From the NCBI GenBank assembly GCA_005116745.1, contig SWDS01000002.1, forward strand, positions 166,652-230,651: DNA of 64,000 nt, read 5' to 3'. The stretch's first letter is position 1, and each line of letters opens with the position of its first letter. This DNA is from Nitrospira sp. Its GTDB lineage: Bacteria; Nitrospirota; Nitrospiria; Nitrospirales; Nitrospiraceae. Position numbers and translations under genes: made by a program. The notes under the pieces were generated by a model, which was not told the origin of the DNA, did no database searches, and saw only the letters and a list, made by a program, of their open reading frames with translations. Below are positions 1-9,402 of this stretch, in pieces.

Positions 1-2097
1 ACGCCCCTTGAGGCGGAAGCCGTCATGCGAACCGTGAAGGAGCAGATCGAACGGATCGTGAGTTTGGGGAAAATCCTGATCCCCGATGTCATGGTCGTCA
101 TCGAAAACCTCGAAGAACCAGGCCGATTAGCCGACATGGTGGCTTCGAATCTCGGCCTCAAGGTCGATACCACTCAGGCCGTTTTGGAAATCTCCGATCC
201 AATTCAACGCCTTCGCCAAGTGAGCGACATTCTCGGAAAGGAAATCGAAGTCCTCTCCATGCAGCACAAGATTCAAGCGCAAGCCAAAGGGGAGATGGAC
301 AAGACCCAGCGGGAGTATTTCCTGCGTGAACAACTGAAAGCCATTCAGAAGGAGTTGGGCGAACTCGATGAACGGGCGGAAGAAGTCACGGAATTCCGCA
401 AACGGATCAAAGACGCAAAGATGCCCGACAAGGTCTTGAAGGAAGCCGAAAAGCAGCTCAAGCGTCTCGAAAAAATGCACCCGGATACCGCCGAGTCCGC
501 AACGGTGCGAACCTATTTGGAATGGATGGTCGAATTACCGTGGTCCAAGCGGTCGAAGGATAACCTCGACCTAAAGGCTGCCGCCAAAGTATTGAATGAC
601 GACCACTACGACCTTGAGAAGGTCAAGGAACGAATCCTGGAATACCTGGCCGTCCGAAAGCTCAAAGAGAAAATGAAGGGCCCGATTCTCTGCTTCGTCG
701 GCCCACCAGGGGTCGGGAAAACCTCGTTGGGAAAATCGATCGCCCGGGCACTGGGACGTGAGTTTGTTCGTATCAGCTTAGGCGGCGTACGGGATGAGGC
801 TGAAATCCGCGGCCACCGCCGCACCTATGTCGGCGCATTACCCGGACGCATCATCCAAGGTCTGAAACAGGCAGGAACGAGTAATCCGGTGTTCATGCTC
901 GACGAGGTCGACAAGGTCGGGATGGATTTCCGAGGGGACCCCTCGGCAGCCTTATTGGAAGTGCTCGACCCGGAACAGAACAATGCGTTTACCGACCACT
1001 ATCTCGGGGCTCCATTCGATCTGACCGAAGTGATGTTCATCACCACGGCGAATTTAATCGATCCCATCCTTCCCGCATTGCGTGATCGCATGGAAGTCAT
1101 CGAGATTCCCGGGTATACCGAGGAGGAGAAACTCGGCATCGCCCAGAAATACCTGATTCCTCGTCAACTCGAAGAGCACGGAATTACGAACAAACATGTC
1201 CGTCTGACGGAACCGGCCATTCGACAGATCATCTCGCATTACACCCGCGAAGCAGGCGTGCGGAATCTGGAACGTGAGATTGCCAGCGTGATGCGCAAGG
1301 TCGCAAAGAAAGTCGCCGAGGGCAAAGGTCAGGGATTTCCTATCGATCCATCGAATCTCAAAAAATACCTTGGTGTGTCGAAGTATGTGCCGGAAGCAGA
1401 GCTCGAAAAAGACGAAATCGGGGTGGTAACCGGCCTGGCCTGGACGGAAGCGGGCGGCGATGTGCTCTATATCGAGGCGACAGTGATGAAGGGGAAAGGC
1501 CAACTGACCCTTACCGGCCATCTGGGAGACGTGATGAAAGAGTCCGCGCAGGCGGCGCTCAGCTATGTCCGTTCACGGGAAAAAACGTTGAATCTCCACC
1601 CTGACATGTTCAGCAAACAAGACTTACATATTCATGTACCAGCCGGAGCCATCCCCAAGGACGGGCCATCGGCCGGCATCACGATGGCCACTGCGATCGC
1701 CTCGGCATTTTCCGGTACTCCTGCAAGGCGAGATTTGGCCATGACCGGAGAAATCACCCTGCGCGGCCGCGTCCTTCCAATCGGAGGACTCAAGGAAAAG
1801 ATTTTGGCGGCAAAACGGGCAAAACTCACCACCGTCATCCTTCCGCGTCGAAATAAAAAGGATCTGGAGGAAATCCCCAAGCATCTCCTCAAAGGCATTC
1901 ACTTGGCGTTCGTCGAAACCATGGACGACGTCATGAAGATCGCCCTCCGCCGACAAGCCAAGGCTTCACCGGCCTCTCGGAAGCCATCGACACCTCCGGC
2001 GCCATCGCGTATCCCCCCTCTGCGATCCAGTAAAGGCCGACGATCACACGAACTCCCTGCCACGGTGATGGCACACCGCGCACCGGCGCGGTCATAA
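1..2097 (+). CDS. lon: ATP-dependent protease Lon (5' end cut by the window)
   Basis: AAA+ serine protease that unfolds and degrades misfolded and regulatory cytoplasmic proteins. The frame is open from base 1, so the N-terminal substrate-binding domain is missing; residues here are counted from the Met at 25. Seen: a long charged coiled-coil stretch (about 80-150), Walker A GPPGVGKT (226-233), Walker B FMLDEVDK, and the Lon peptidase domain. The latter has the Ser in PKDGPSAG (S549) and the Lys in GGLKEK (K592), with the same 43-residue spacing as the E. coli dyad. The C-terminus carries a Pro/Ser/Arg-rich tail of about 45 residues that most Lon proteins lack. thiL starts 11 bases downstream, suggesting cotranscription. 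Confidence 0.97.
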   Translation, partial: TPLEAEAVMRTVKEQIERIVSLGKILIPDVMVVIENLEEPGRLADMVASNLGLKVDTTQAVLEISDPIQRLRQVSDILGKEIEVLSMQHKIQAQAKGEMDKTQREYFLREQLKAIQKELGELDERAEEVTEFRKRIKDAKMPDKVLKEAEKQLKRLEKMHPDTAESATVRTYLEWMVELPWSKRSKDNLDLKAAAKVLNDDHYDLEKVKERILEYLAVRKLKEKMKGPILCFVGPPGVGKTSLGKSIARALGREFVRISLGGVRDEAEIRGHRRTYVGALPGRIIQGLKQAGTSNPVFMLDEVDKVGMDFRGDPSAALLEVLDPEQNNAFTDHYLGAPFDLTEVMFITTANLIDPILPALRDRMEVIEIPGYTEEEKLGIAQKYLIPRQLEEHGITNKHVRLTEPAIRQIISHYTREAGVRNLEREIASVMRKVAKKVAEGKGQGFPIDPSNLKKYLGVSKYVPEAELEKDEIGVVTGLAWTEAGGDVLYIEATVMKGKGQLTLTGHLGDVMKESAQAALSYVRSREKTLNLHPDMFSKQDLHIHVPAGAIPKDGPSAGITMATAIASAFSGTPARRDLAMTGEITLRGRVLPIGGLKEKILAAKRAKLTTVILPRRNKKDLEEIPKHLLKGIHLAFVETMDDVMKIALRRQAKASPASRKPSTPPAPSRIPPLRSSKGRRSHELPATVMAHRAPARS

Positions 2098-2108
2098 AGG
2101 ATCGTACC

Positions 2109-3152
2109 GTGGCCCGCCGTCAGGCCAGCCCCCCCCTTCAAGAATTTGCACTCATCCGAATGCTCGAGCGTCGGTTTGCCCGTCGCACACCGGGACTTGT
2201 CCAAGGCATCGGCGACGACGCTGCCGTAATTGCGACCTCGTCGCCGACGTGGTGGCACCTCACAACGGACTTGCTTGCCGAAGGTATTCACTTTGACATG
2301 AAGTCAGCGACCCCTGAGTCCGTCGGATACCGGGCAGCCATGGCCAACCTCAGCGATATCGCCGCCATGGGAGCCGTCCCCCGCTATCTGCTCATCTCGC
2401 TCGCCATCCCAAAAACATGGACGCGGCCACACATCCATGAGCTCTACACCGGCTTGATGAAAGCTTGCCGCCTGTATAACGTGACACTCGTCGGTGGGGA
2501 TACCTCGGCATCCAAGGCTGGACTCTTTCTCAGCATCACCCTGGTCGGCGCGACAAGCAGGCGCCTAGCACTGTTTCGACACGGTGCCAACGTAGGAGAT
2601 CACATTTACGTTTCGGGCACGCTAGGAGACTCCCTCGCAGGCCTCACGCTCTTAATGGAGAGCACAAGCTCAGGCCCCTCAAGGAAAAAGAAGTCCGAGT
2701 TCTCTTCCGCTCATCGAGCGTTTCTGCTCCGTCGCCATTTCCGCCCTACTGCGAGGGTCGCCGAAGGCCAGTGGCTCAACGAGAGACAACTCGCCTCTGC
2801 TGCCATCGATCTGTCCGACGGCCTCTCCGGAGATCTTCGGCATCTGTGTGAAGCCAGTCGAGTCGGCGCAGAGGTGGAACTCGACAAGATTCCGATCTCA
2901 CCGGCCTGCCGAGCCTATGCCCGGGCGATCGGAGTGTCGCCGATTCAACTCGCACTCACTGGAGGCGAAGACTATGAGTTGCTGTTCACCACGCCGCCAC
3001 GCGACTGCAAGAAGGTTGAGCAGCAAGCGCGAACACGCGGCTATCGCATCACCCATATCGGAACGATTCGCCCGCAGTGGTTCGGGATTCAGATGATGAC
3101 TGACGGTCGGACGCAACCTCTGCCGGTCACAAGTTACGAGCATTTCCGTTGA
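2109..3152 (+). CDS. thiL: Thiamine-monophosphate kinase
   Basis: Phosphorylates thiamine monophosphate to the active cofactor thiamine diphosphate, the last step of thiamine synthesis. The 347-residue product matches the family length. It shows the AIRS-kinase pattern: an N-terminal F-x-LIRMLERRF helix, the metal/ATP-binding GIGDDAA motif near residue 36, an AMANLSDIAAMGA segment, VGGDTS, and the C-terminal SDGLSGD and GGEDYELLF motifs. GTG start. The stop codon shares one base with the ATG of the next gene (TGATG), indicating translational coupling. The other thiamine genes (thiS, thiG, thiE) lie about 20 kb away on the other strand. Confidence 0.95.
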   Translation: MARRQASPPLQEFALIRMLERRFARRTPGLVQGIGDDAAVIATSSPTWWHLTTDLLAEGIHFDMKSATPESVGYRAAMANLSDIAAMGAVPRYLLISLAIPKTWTRPHIHELYTGLMKACRLYNVTLVGGDTSASKAGLFLSITLVGATSRRLALFRHGANVGDHIYVSGTLGDSLAGLTLLMESTSSGPSRKKKSEFSSAHRAFLLRRHFRPTARVAEGQWLNERQLASAAIDLSDGLSGDLRHLCEASRVGAEVELDKIPISPACRAYARAIGVSPIQLALTGGEDYELLFTTPPRDCKKVEQQARTRGYRITHIGTIRPQWFGIQMMTDGRTQPLPVTSYEHFR

Positions 3153-3667
3153 TGGCCAACAGCAGTCACCAGCCCTCGGCACAACGGGCCCGATCATTTC
3201 GGGCACTCTTGCGCCAAGTCCTGCATTTACAGGAGTCACCGCAACGCACCGCGTTGGCCTTTGCGCTGGGCGTCTTCATCGCGTTCTCCCCCGCCTATGG
3301 TCTGCACACGGCGATGGTAGTGCTCTGCACCTGGCTATTCGGTCTCAATTTCTTGGCCTTGCTCGCCGGCGCCTTAGTCAATAATCCCTGGACCGTCATT
3401 CCGATCTTAGGCGCAACCTACTGGACCGGCGCCCTCTTGCTCGGACGTACGGATCAACCGAACTTCGACTGGCAGGATATGAGTTTCAGCGGCATCTACG
3501 AACAAGTCCTTCCCTACGCTGCTCCCTTCGTGCTCGGAGGACTTGTGCTCAGTGTGCTCGGAGCCCTCGTGTCCTATCCTGCCGCCTACTTGTTTTTCAA
3601 AAAACATCGCTCCGCGCCTACCAGTCCCACGACCGAACCGTTGCCGCCCCCTGACCAAGTGGGCTAA
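3152..3667 (+). CDS. DUF2062 membrane protein
   Basis: About 171 residues. A short basic N-terminus is followed by hydrophobic segments at roughly 35-85 and 125-160. The pattern LAFALGVFIAFSPAYGLHT and the NNPWT motif are typical of DUF2062 inner-membrane proteins, whose biochemical role is unknown. An in-frame TTG lies one codon earlier at 3149. The ATG at 3152 overlaps the thiL stop by one base and was preferred. It sits at the end of the lon-thiL run, 14 bases before the HD-domain gene. Confidence 0.8.
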   Translation: MANSSHQPSAQRARSFRALLRQVLHLQESPQRTALAFALGVFIAFSPAYGLHTAMVVLCTWLFGLNFLALLAGALVNNPWTVIPILGATYWTGALLLGRTDQPNFDWQDMSFSGIYEQVLPYAAPFVLGGLVLSVLGALVSYPAAYLFFKKHRSAPTSPTTEPLPPPDQVG

Positions 3668-3681
3668 GATACACACTGACT

Positions 3682-5100
3682 ATGGAATCAGCAGACCGAC
3701 CGAACGCGCCCTATGATGGCTCGGCGCTCATCGCTGACCCCATCCACAAGTACGTCACCTTCACCGTCCCCTATGCTCATCCTGATCCACATGAGCACAC
3801 CGAGAAGGACCTGATCGACTCCCCCTGGGTCCAGCGGCTGCGATACATCTACCAACTGCAGAGCGCTCGCTGGGTCTATCCCTCCGCGGAACATACCCGG
3901 TTTGTGCATTCACTCGGGACGATGCACGTCGCGGGACGATTTGCTCGACACCTGTACCCGTTTCTCAAGAAAGTCGTGAAGGATGTGCCCTCTCCAAATT
4001 TCGTCGAAGAGTTCCTCCGTGTCACAGCCTTGGTCCACGACATCGGGCACGGGCCGTTTTGCCATTTCTTCGACGATAATTTTCTCCATACCCATGGCCT
4101 CACCCACGAGCGGCTAGGCCAAATCATCATCCGTGAACATTTAGCCCCCCTCATCAAGAAAATCCGCCGAAGCCCGTCCGGCCCCTTCGCAAGAGGAGAA
4201 GAACTGAATCCTGACCAAATCGCTCACCTGATCCTCAAGGAGAAAGGCAAGGACAACTCCCGCCTTCCTCGATGGTTGAACATGCTCCAGCCCGTGATCT
4301 CAGGGAGTTACACGGGAGACAATCTGGACTATGTCTTGAGGGACTCGTATATGTGTGGCGTGGCGGTCGGCCCAGTCGATCTGACACGGTTGATTCATTA
4401 CACCATCGTGACGGAGAAAGGGTTCACCATTCACAAGACAGGACTTCCGTCCCTCCAAATGTTTCTAAACACCAGAATGTACCTCTACTCCAATGTCTAC
4501 TTCCATCGCACCACCAGAGCAATCGACATCCATCTGCGGGACATCTTCGGCCAGACGATGCAGCTGCTCTGCCCCAAGGATCCGCGTAAGAATATGGATC
4601 GGTATCGCGCTCTAACCGATTGGTCGCTGTTGGAAGAAGTCCGAGGATGGGCACAGTCTCGCCACAAAGCCCGACGACAGTTAGGACAGGAATGGGCCAG
4701 GATTTTAGGCCGAGACATCAAATGGAAAATGGCCTACAGCACGACGTTGAAAGAAAAAGGACAGGAACGCGGCATGGCGTTTCCCAGCCATCGGCATTTT
4801 GAGCAGCAGATTGCCAAAGAGCTGCCGTCCGGCTTGAGACGGCTGCCGTTTCGAGTGGACATGGCCCTGTTGGATCCACGACCAGACCCCAAAGACCACC
4901 GAGATAATCCACTCTATGTGTACGATCCCGGGACGGGTCAGGTTTCGACCGAGCCGCTGGAGGAATGCTTAGACCTGCTGCCTACGCGACTCATCCAGTT
5001 TCGAATCTATTCTCCCGACCACCACCACGACGCCGCTCTCTCGCAAGCTGCCGCAACCGTCCTCAATAAGACCCCGACCAGCCTAGAGTCTAATTACTGA
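3682..5100 (+). CDS. HD-domain phosphohydrolase (dNTPase/SAMHD1-like)
   Basis: 472 residues. The metal-dependent HD motif is present: an early histidine in EHTRFVHSLGTMH, then ALVHDIGHGPFCHFFDD (the HD pair), then a distal aspartate in SGSYTGDNLDYVLRDS. This order is that of the SAMHD1/YdhJ-like branch, whose characterised members cleave dNTPs to nucleoside and triphosphate. Substrate cannot be read from the sequence. The C-terminal 200 residues are rich in basic residues and likely form the multimer and allosteric part. No recognisable terminator follows. Confidence 0.85.
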   Translation: MESADRPNAPYDGSALIADPIHKYVTFTVPYAHPDPHEHTEKDLIDSPWVQRLRYIYQLQSARWVYPSAEHTRFVHSLGTMHVAGRFARHLYPFLKKVVKDVPSPNFVEEFLRVTALVHDIGHGPFCHFFDDNFLHTHGLTHERLGQIIIREHLAPLIKKIRRSPSGPFARGEELNPDQIAHLILKEKGKDNSRLPRWLNMLQPVISGSYTGDNLDYVLRDSYMCGVAVGPVDLTRLIHYTIVTEKGFTIHKTGLPSLQMFLNTRMYLYSNVYFHRTTRAIDIHLRDIFGQTMQLLCPKDPRKNMDRYRALTDWSLLEEVRGWAQSRHKARRQLGQEWARILGRDIKWKMAYSTTLKEKGQERGMAFPSHRHFEQQIAKELPSGLRRLPFRVDMALLDPRPDPKDHRDNPLYVYDPGTGQVSTEPLEECLDLLPTRLIQFRIYSPDHHHDAALSQAAATVLNKTPTSLESNY

Positions 5101-5432
5101 ATACTCCACGCCAAGTCCCATTTTTGAACAATCCCGAAGACCGAATACGCTGTTTCGTCCACGCCCTCTCCTTCACACATCCAAACATCAGGGCTCCTAT
5201 TCATCTGCTCATTTCAGATGATCGCGAATGCCATACATGGACAAGTGGGCAACGAAGTTCTCTATTTTCTCAATGCAGAGAGGATCAGTGCTGCCTGAGA
5301 ATGTGAAGTTCTTCCTCCTCTACATTTTCGCGACAAGGTCCTTTCTTCTTCCACCAAAGCTGGCAGGCATCCTGCAGGGAATCGAGTTGATCTGAGTCTT
5401 GATTCAGAGGGCTAACACAGAGGAGGCTATGT
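5101..5432. other. Intergenic stretch, no gene seen
   Basis: 332 bases between the HD gene and the small exported protein. Short open frames occur on both strands but none has a convincing ribosome binding site or protein-like composition. Its last bases carry the AGGAGG (5421-5426) that serves the next gene. Confidence 0.5.
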
Positions 5433-5807
5433 ATGATGGGTTTGACTAGAGAACTGATGATCACTCTCTGCGGGCTTTCTCTTTCATTGGCCATTCCAGC
5501 CTATGCTCAGCTTGGGGGTGGCCAGCAGGATGCGGCCGGTCTCCTGAATGGCATGCCCCCCGACGTCTTGGCAAAGGTGCGCTCGTTAGCACAGATCCTC
5601 CAACAGGGCCTCAAAGAGGGGAAAATCTCGGATACCGACATTCAACAAGGCTTGATGTCCGGCCAGCTTGGGGAAAAGCTAAAACAGCTGAACCCCGAAG
5701 CCAGTCAGCTCCTTGACGAAATCAGTGAGGCATCGCAGCAGGGAAAAGGACCGGATGAAAAAAGCGTGATGCCGCTGATGGGAGGATTGGGTGTCTCGCC
5801 AAATTAG
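5433..5807 (+). CDS. Small exported protein of unknown function
   Basis: 124 residues. AGGAGG lies 6 bases before the ATG at 5433; a second ATG follows directly. The N-terminus has a signal-peptide pattern: a basic start, a hydrophobic core around ITLCGLSLSLAIPA and an A-Y-A cleavage site near residue 26. The mature part is Gln/Gly-rich and predicted helical, with two similar phrases (LKEGKISDTDIQQGLMSGQ and LKQLNPEASQLLDEISEA). I do not recognise the family. Periplasmic or outer-membrane location is inferred. Confidence 0.7.
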   Translation: MMGLTRELMITLCGLSLSLAIPAYAQLGGGQQDAAGLLNGMPPDVLAKVRSLAQILQQGLKEGKISDTDIQQGLMSGQLGEKLKQLNPEASQLLDEISEASQQGKGPDEKSVMPLMGGLGVSPN

Positions 5808-5865
5808 CTACACGGGAATACCCGAGTGACATAGTTGGGGAAAATGAGGGTATGATTGAAACATC

Positions 5866-6183
5866 ATGGACAATCAATCTGGCATGAGTCGTACCGACAA
5901 GCTGGCCCTCATTACGCCGTGGATCAACCCCGAAGAGCGGATCACTGTGCAGTTTGATGACCAACGCGATATCAACACGGTCGTGGCTGGCTGCAGTGAG
6001 CGATTAGTTGATCTGGAATTGGAAACCAACATCCCCCACATTCGGCAGAAACTATCGATCCCGCTGAGCGAGGTCGAAGTTTCAGAAGATCCCACTCACT
6101 ATACGCGTGATCCCGATAAGCCGTTACAATTTAAACGACTACTGTTGATCATCAATGGCAAGCGCCCGGGCATTGTGTATTGA
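5866..6183 (+). CDS. Conserved-looking hypothetical protein, 105 aa
   Basis: A soluble, acidic-to-neutral small protein with alternating strand-like segments (ERITVQFDD, LVDLELETN, LSIPLSEVEVSED) and a tail rich in basic residues. No signal peptide or membrane segment is visible. A second in-frame ATG (residue 7) could be the true start. The ribosome binding site is weak for both. Function unknown. Confidence 0.6.
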   Translation: MDNQSGMSRTDKLALITPWINPEERITVQFDDQRDINTVVAGCSERLVDLELETNIPHIRQKLSIPLSEVEVSEDPTHYTRDPDKPLQFKRLLLIINGKRPGIVY

Positions 6184-6741
6184 GAGAGACGCGTTTGCTC
6201 ACAAACAGTATCCGACCCCTTATATTCGACTCAGGCGCTCATATACGGCGTATGTGGAAAGATTCGAGGCGCTCCGGCGAGACAAAGAACAGTCCCCTGC
6301 AGACATTGGAGCCACGGAGCCATGAGTCTCAGGCGGTTTCGTGATCGATTATACCGACTCGAAACGACGACCACGAGCTGATCATGGGTGTCACCGAAGT
6401 GGAACGACGGAAACGGCAGAGAGATCTGAAGATGACGGTAAACGATCCGCTCGCACCCACGCTCTACAACGACTTCCTCATTGCCGTAAGCAATGTCCGG
6501 TGCAGACAGCGGAAAGAAGGACGCGGTGGCTGCTGGCCCTGTCAGCCGGTGAATACGGTGGTTCAGGCGGCCTATGCCAGCCAGCGAGACGGCCCGACCA
6601 AGACCATTGGACGGAACCGAGATCGTCGTTCCTGAGCGAACTGTGGCGGTCGGTTTCGAGACGAAACGGCCTGTGATGACGATTCGGCCTTGGGAAGGGC
6701 GATGCACTAGAGCCTTCTATCTCCCTTGTCCCATCAGAATG
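6184..6741. other. Stretch without a confident gene
   Basis: Between the 105-residue protein and the HEPN gene. A 158-codon frame (6231-6707, minus) and an 83-codon frame (6384-6635, plus) overlap each other. Both give low-complexity Arg/Ser-rich products without domain, start signal or family resemblance. The sequence could be decayed coding DNA at the edge of the accessory patch. I see no terminator or repeat. Confidence 0.4.
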
Positions 6742-7242
6742 TTATGGGGAGTGAGATCCTGGTGGGATGGGAAAGGCATCCTCGAATTGAGACCCGAAAA
6801 AACCAAGCTCAAGAGAACGGTATTCCATCTCCTGCGCTTCCATCTCAATTTGAGAAAGTTCGACCTGGACACGCTCGGCTCTCTTGAGTGGTCCGTCGCC
6901 AATTTCGAGAGGTCTAAAGAAAGTCAACGTGGAAGAGTTTTCGATATGGGCGATTGAGCCGTGAACTATCAGGTGTCTTAGTTTTAGATGGAGCCAAAGA
7001 GCCTTAGTCAGTTTCAGTCCGTCTGCGCTGATCCCAGAAAGCCTCGGTTCCTTCTTGAGCACACGTTTAAGAAGGGCAATTTTCCCCGCAATGCCATCCG
7101 GAAACTTGGCTGGGATGAAGGTTGGGCAGTTGGCATAGATGATTTTGGTAAAGCGATATAGTTCATACTCGAACACAGACCAATTCACCTGGAACTTCCC
7201 GATAGCAAGATAGACGCGATCAAGATCTCGATTGTCAAGCAT
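6742..7242 (-). CDS. Small HEPN-like protein, third gene of the abi-like operon
   Basis: 166 residues from the ATG at 7242, 14 bases after the stop of the upstream AbiJ-like gene; the longer frame back to 7323 would run into that gene. It is all-helical in appearance, with LKLRHLIVHGSI carrying R-x4-H, the catalytic pattern of HEPN ribonucleases, preceded by a helix ending in Trp-Leu-His-Leu. The C-terminal third is acidic and probably coiled. HEPN proteins are frequent RNases or RNA-binding partners in phage defence and toxin-antitoxin loci. The RNase role here is inferred from the motif and context only. Confidence 0.6.
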   Translation of the reverse strand: MLDNRDLDRVYLAIGKFQVNWSVFEYELYRFTKIIYANCPTFIPAKFPDGIAGKIALLKRVLKKEPRLSGISADGLKLTKALWLHLKLRHLIVHGSIAHIENSSTLTFFRPLEIGDGPLKRAERVQVELSQIEMEAQEMEYRSLELGFFGSQFEDAFPIPPGSHSP

Positions 7243-7256
7243 GGAGCTTTCAGACT

Positions 7257-8075
7257 TCACCGAGTACCACCGGGGCTGGTCTTGTGCGCGTCGAAGAGAA
7301 ACGCAACTAAGGTGGCAGCACACCCGACAGCAAGACGAGCATGGTGTGGCAGTAGTCCCTCGAACTCTCCATGCTTCCCGTGTCCTGTACCGTACAGGCC
7401 CCGGAGTTCGGCGAGGTTGTTGCCAATGGTGCCGAGACTTTGCAGGAGTCGCCTCAGCACGTCCACTCCGCGTGTGGCTTCATGGACGCCTTCGGGAACG
7501 AGTTTCAATTCTCGCAGGGTGTGCTTCGTTAGTGTGGGAATGTCCGGTGTGCCCGAAACGGGCTTCCCACGTTCAGCCAGGATGGTCTTGCAACACGTCT
7601 CGATCAATTCCTTTGCGCTTCCTATCGCCAAGGCCGGGTCCGAATCAATAGATTGTTCGATGCGGTGAATCTGTTTAGCAAGATGCTTGGCATCGAAACA
7701 GGCGGTTGCTTTCTTGAGTTGCCCTAGATCGATCTTCCCCGCCATCAAGCGAGAGGCAATGGTTTTACAGTCGCGAATCAGTGCCGTCTTATCATCCTCA
7801 CTGATAGGGTCGAAAGGATGAGGGTTGTCTTCGACATGCTTTACAAGCGCCGCTATGGTTGTCCCGGCAAGATGATCTGATTCGAGTTTCCAGAATTGCC
7901 GGAGTTTCTTCGCTTTGGATGTTCCGGTTCCTGTGTACTTATCATTATGGATGTCTATGTCGAAGTCAGCGAAGAAGGTCTCAAAGGTTGAGTCACTGAA
8001 CGTGGAAACATAGCCGGTACCCATGCATAAGAGTCTTTCGAGCTTTCCTCGCTCTATGCCGTTCAACGAACTCAT
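7257..8075 (-). CDS. Abortive-infection family protein (AbiJ-like, Abi C-terminal domain)
   Basis: About 272 residues from the ATG at 8075; an in-frame TTG at 8093 would overlap the upstream stop (TTGA). The N-terminal 80 residues (ERGKLERLLCMGTGYVSTFS and following, with TFETFFADFDIDI) look like the N-terminal domain found in AbiJ-type proteins. The C-terminal half has the Abi C-terminus pattern: SAKELIETCCKTIL, a long helix with VDVLRRLLQSL, and ELRGLYGTGHGK with the conserved R...GTGHG. That domain belongs to the HEPN superfamily. A role in phage-triggered growth arrest is inferred from family and operon, not shown. Confidence 0.75.
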   Translation of the reverse strand: MSSLNGIERGKLERLLCMGTGYVSTFSDSTFETFFADFDIDIHNDKYTGTGTSKAKKLRQFWKLESDHLAGTTIAALVKHVEDNPHPFDPISEDDKTALIRDCKTIASRLMAGKIDLGQLKKATACFDAKHLAKQIHRIEQSIDSDPALAIGSAKELIETCCKTILAERGKPVSGTPDIPTLTKHTLRELKLVPEGVHEATRGVDVLRRLLQSLGTIGNNLAELRGLYGTGHGKHGEFEGLLPHHARLAVGCAATLVAFLFDAHKTSPGGTR

Positions 8076-8089
8076 AGGAGATCTCTGAA

Positions 8090-8728
8090 TCAACCGGCCT
8101 TGGAGGGAGTGGTGCTCAATGGAGTGAGTCCAATGAGCTTGCGAAAGGTGGCCTCAATTTCATTTCGGATCGGTTTAACTTGTTTGTCTAGGTGCTGCCA
8201 GGCAGCTTCCCGTTCCGTACTACCCATCTCGCCTTTGCTAGCCGTAGAACCATCTTTGTGCATACCCCATGATGTGAGTATGTCGCGATTAAAGCTCTCG
8301 AGCAGATCACAAAGGGGTTCTTCAAAAAAGATCTTGTGAGTGTTGCAGTAACGGGCAAAATCAATGGCAGCATTAGACGCTTCCTTTTCGCGATGTTGCC
8401 TAACATCTTCTCCGTCATTCAGACCGCTTGGGAACAGCAGAAGCTGCATACGGTCGTGAACCTCCGCCAATTTGGCGTACAGCTCAGCGATGACTTCTGC
8501 CCGTTTCTCATGCAACCTCGCAAAAGTCGTTTCCTGCTGGAAGGCGGCGATGCGCAAGTCTGCCTTGAGCTGCTCTAACTCTTTCTCGTTCTTTGCTCGC
8601 AGGTCGGCTTTGAAGGATTCTAGATCCATGGACAGTAGATGTTTCGACAAGATTTTGGCGAGAAAGACGAAGGCAGCCGATGCAAATCCGGTGGCCGTGA
8701 GGGTCGTGACGAACGTGTTCCAGTCCAT
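8090..8728 (-). CDS. Membrane-anchored coiled-coil protein, first gene of the abi-like operon
   Basis: 212 residues from the ATG at 8728; the longer frame back to 8779 runs through the end of the preceding small frame. One hydrophobic segment (about residues 8-28, ATGFASAAFVFLAKILS) is followed by about 70 residues of Lys/Glu/Leu-rich coiled coil (LKADLRIAAFQQETTFARLH) and a soluble domain with aromatic-rich helices. I do not recognise the family. Its stop abuts the start region of the AbiJ-like gene, so the two are probably coupled. A membrane sensor or anchor role is a guess from topology. Confidence 0.7.
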   Translation of the reverse strand: MDWNTFVTTLTATGFASAAFVFLAKILSKHLLSMDLESFKADLRAKNEKELEQLKADLRIAAFQQETTFARLHEKRAEVIAELYAKLAEVHDRMQLLLFPSGLNDGEDVRQHREKEASNAAIDFARYCNTHKIFFEEPLCDLLESFNRDILTSWGMHKDGSTASKGEMGSTEREAAWQHLDKQVKPIRNEIEATFRKLIGLTPLSTTPSKAG

Positions 8729-8730
8729 CG

Positions 8731-8838
8731 CTACTTCCCCTTCGGCAAGATCCCCTTCCGCTCCAACTCCTGGTTGCAAGCCTCCGCCAGCTCGATCAAG
8801 AAGTCCTTCACGGTCTTGCCCTCATGCGCGGCGGCCAT
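8731..8838 (-). pseudogene. Short open frame, probably the 3' remnant of a lost gene
   Basis: 35 codons ending 2 bases before the membrane-protein start. The product (MAAAHEGKTVKDFLIELAEA and a Lys-rich tail) reads like the C-terminal helix of a larger protein. An in-frame stop lies only a few codons upstream of its ATG, so the rest of the gene is absent. It may mark a deletion point at the 5' side of the abi-like operon. Confidence 0.4.
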
Positions 8839-9041
8839 CTTTTGATGTGGCAATAGGGTCAAGCATGACTATTGACTTATTTGGTGCCATAGCCTTTTCC
8901 TGCATCGCGATTCCATCATGACTGTTGTAGACTCACTCGTCCTCCCGCGCCGCCCCTCATCCATATACACACAACGGAGCACATTGCCGTTCTCATCTAT
9001 TCTCTGCGGGCAGGACCAAGAACCGCCGCGCGCACTGTCCT

Positions 9042-9305
9042 TCAAGACTTCGTCCTCCATTCCTCGAAGGCATTCGTCGCACTCGGCTTAGCTTCTTTGC
9101 GGTCTTCCTTATCTACGGACGTCTGTGACTTTCGGGCACGTTCTTCTTGATGATCATGCACAAGTCCCGCGACAATCAGGAGCTGGATGCCCATCAAGAG
9201 AAAGAATAAGGCTCCCTTGTACTGCCCGCTAGGCTCGGCAAGTGAAAACTTGGGCGCGGCAAGTAGAAGAGAGAGCGCTGAACAGAGAAACAAGAAGATT
9301 CGCAT
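9042..9305 (-). CDS. Small exported or membrane protein, copy 1 of a duplicated gene
   Basis: 87 residues from the ATG at 9305. The start was set by alignment with its paralogue at 14835-15098, which begins the same way (M-x-IFLFL-SALSLLL). A signal-like hydrophobic N-terminus ends near A-E at residue 24. A second hydrophobic segment (ALFFLLMGIQLLIVAGLV) is followed by a conserved HDHQEERARKSQTS and an acidic/basic tail. Likely one or two membrane passes with a charged cytoplasmic end. Function unknown. Confidence 0.65.
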   Translation of the reverse strand: MRIFLFLCSALSLLLAAPKFSLAEPSGQYKGALFFLLMGIQLLIVAGLVHDHQEERARKSQTSVDKEDRKEAKPSATNAFEEWRTKS

Positions 9306-9402
9306 GCGGAATGCCTCATGCCTAAGTCGCAGCAATGAGGGTATGCTTGCCGGAGAGGTAAGGTCAACCAGAAATCACAGGAGAGGGCAAGGACCGACTA
9401 GC
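9042..9402. repeat. Segmental duplicate shared with 14835-15196
   Basis: The gene and about 95 bases on the far side of its start are repeated at 14835-15196 in the same orientation. The noncoding part is also conserved (shared TATGCTTGCCGGAGAG, then AAGGTCAACCAGAAATCACA), so whole DNA was copied, not only the coding frame. The two copies enclose the SDR, ftsH, amoC and MarR genes. Confidence 0.75.

Noticed and set aside
6231-6707. 158-codon frame on the minus strand
   Set aside because: Composition is unlike neighbouring proteins, it overlaps competing frames on the plus strand, and it shows no start signal or family pattern.
8869-9060. 63-codon minus-strand frame with SARGGSW and NGNVLRCVY, which recall DGR target ends
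   Set aside because: The match is a few residues only, there is no upstream domain or ribosome binding site, and the order and spacing do not fit a formylglycine-enzyme fold. Probably chance or a heavily decayed remnant.
6742-9060. Restriction-modification system
   Set aside because: No methyltransferase, helicase or nuclease motifs were found; the genes fit an abortive-infection type better.
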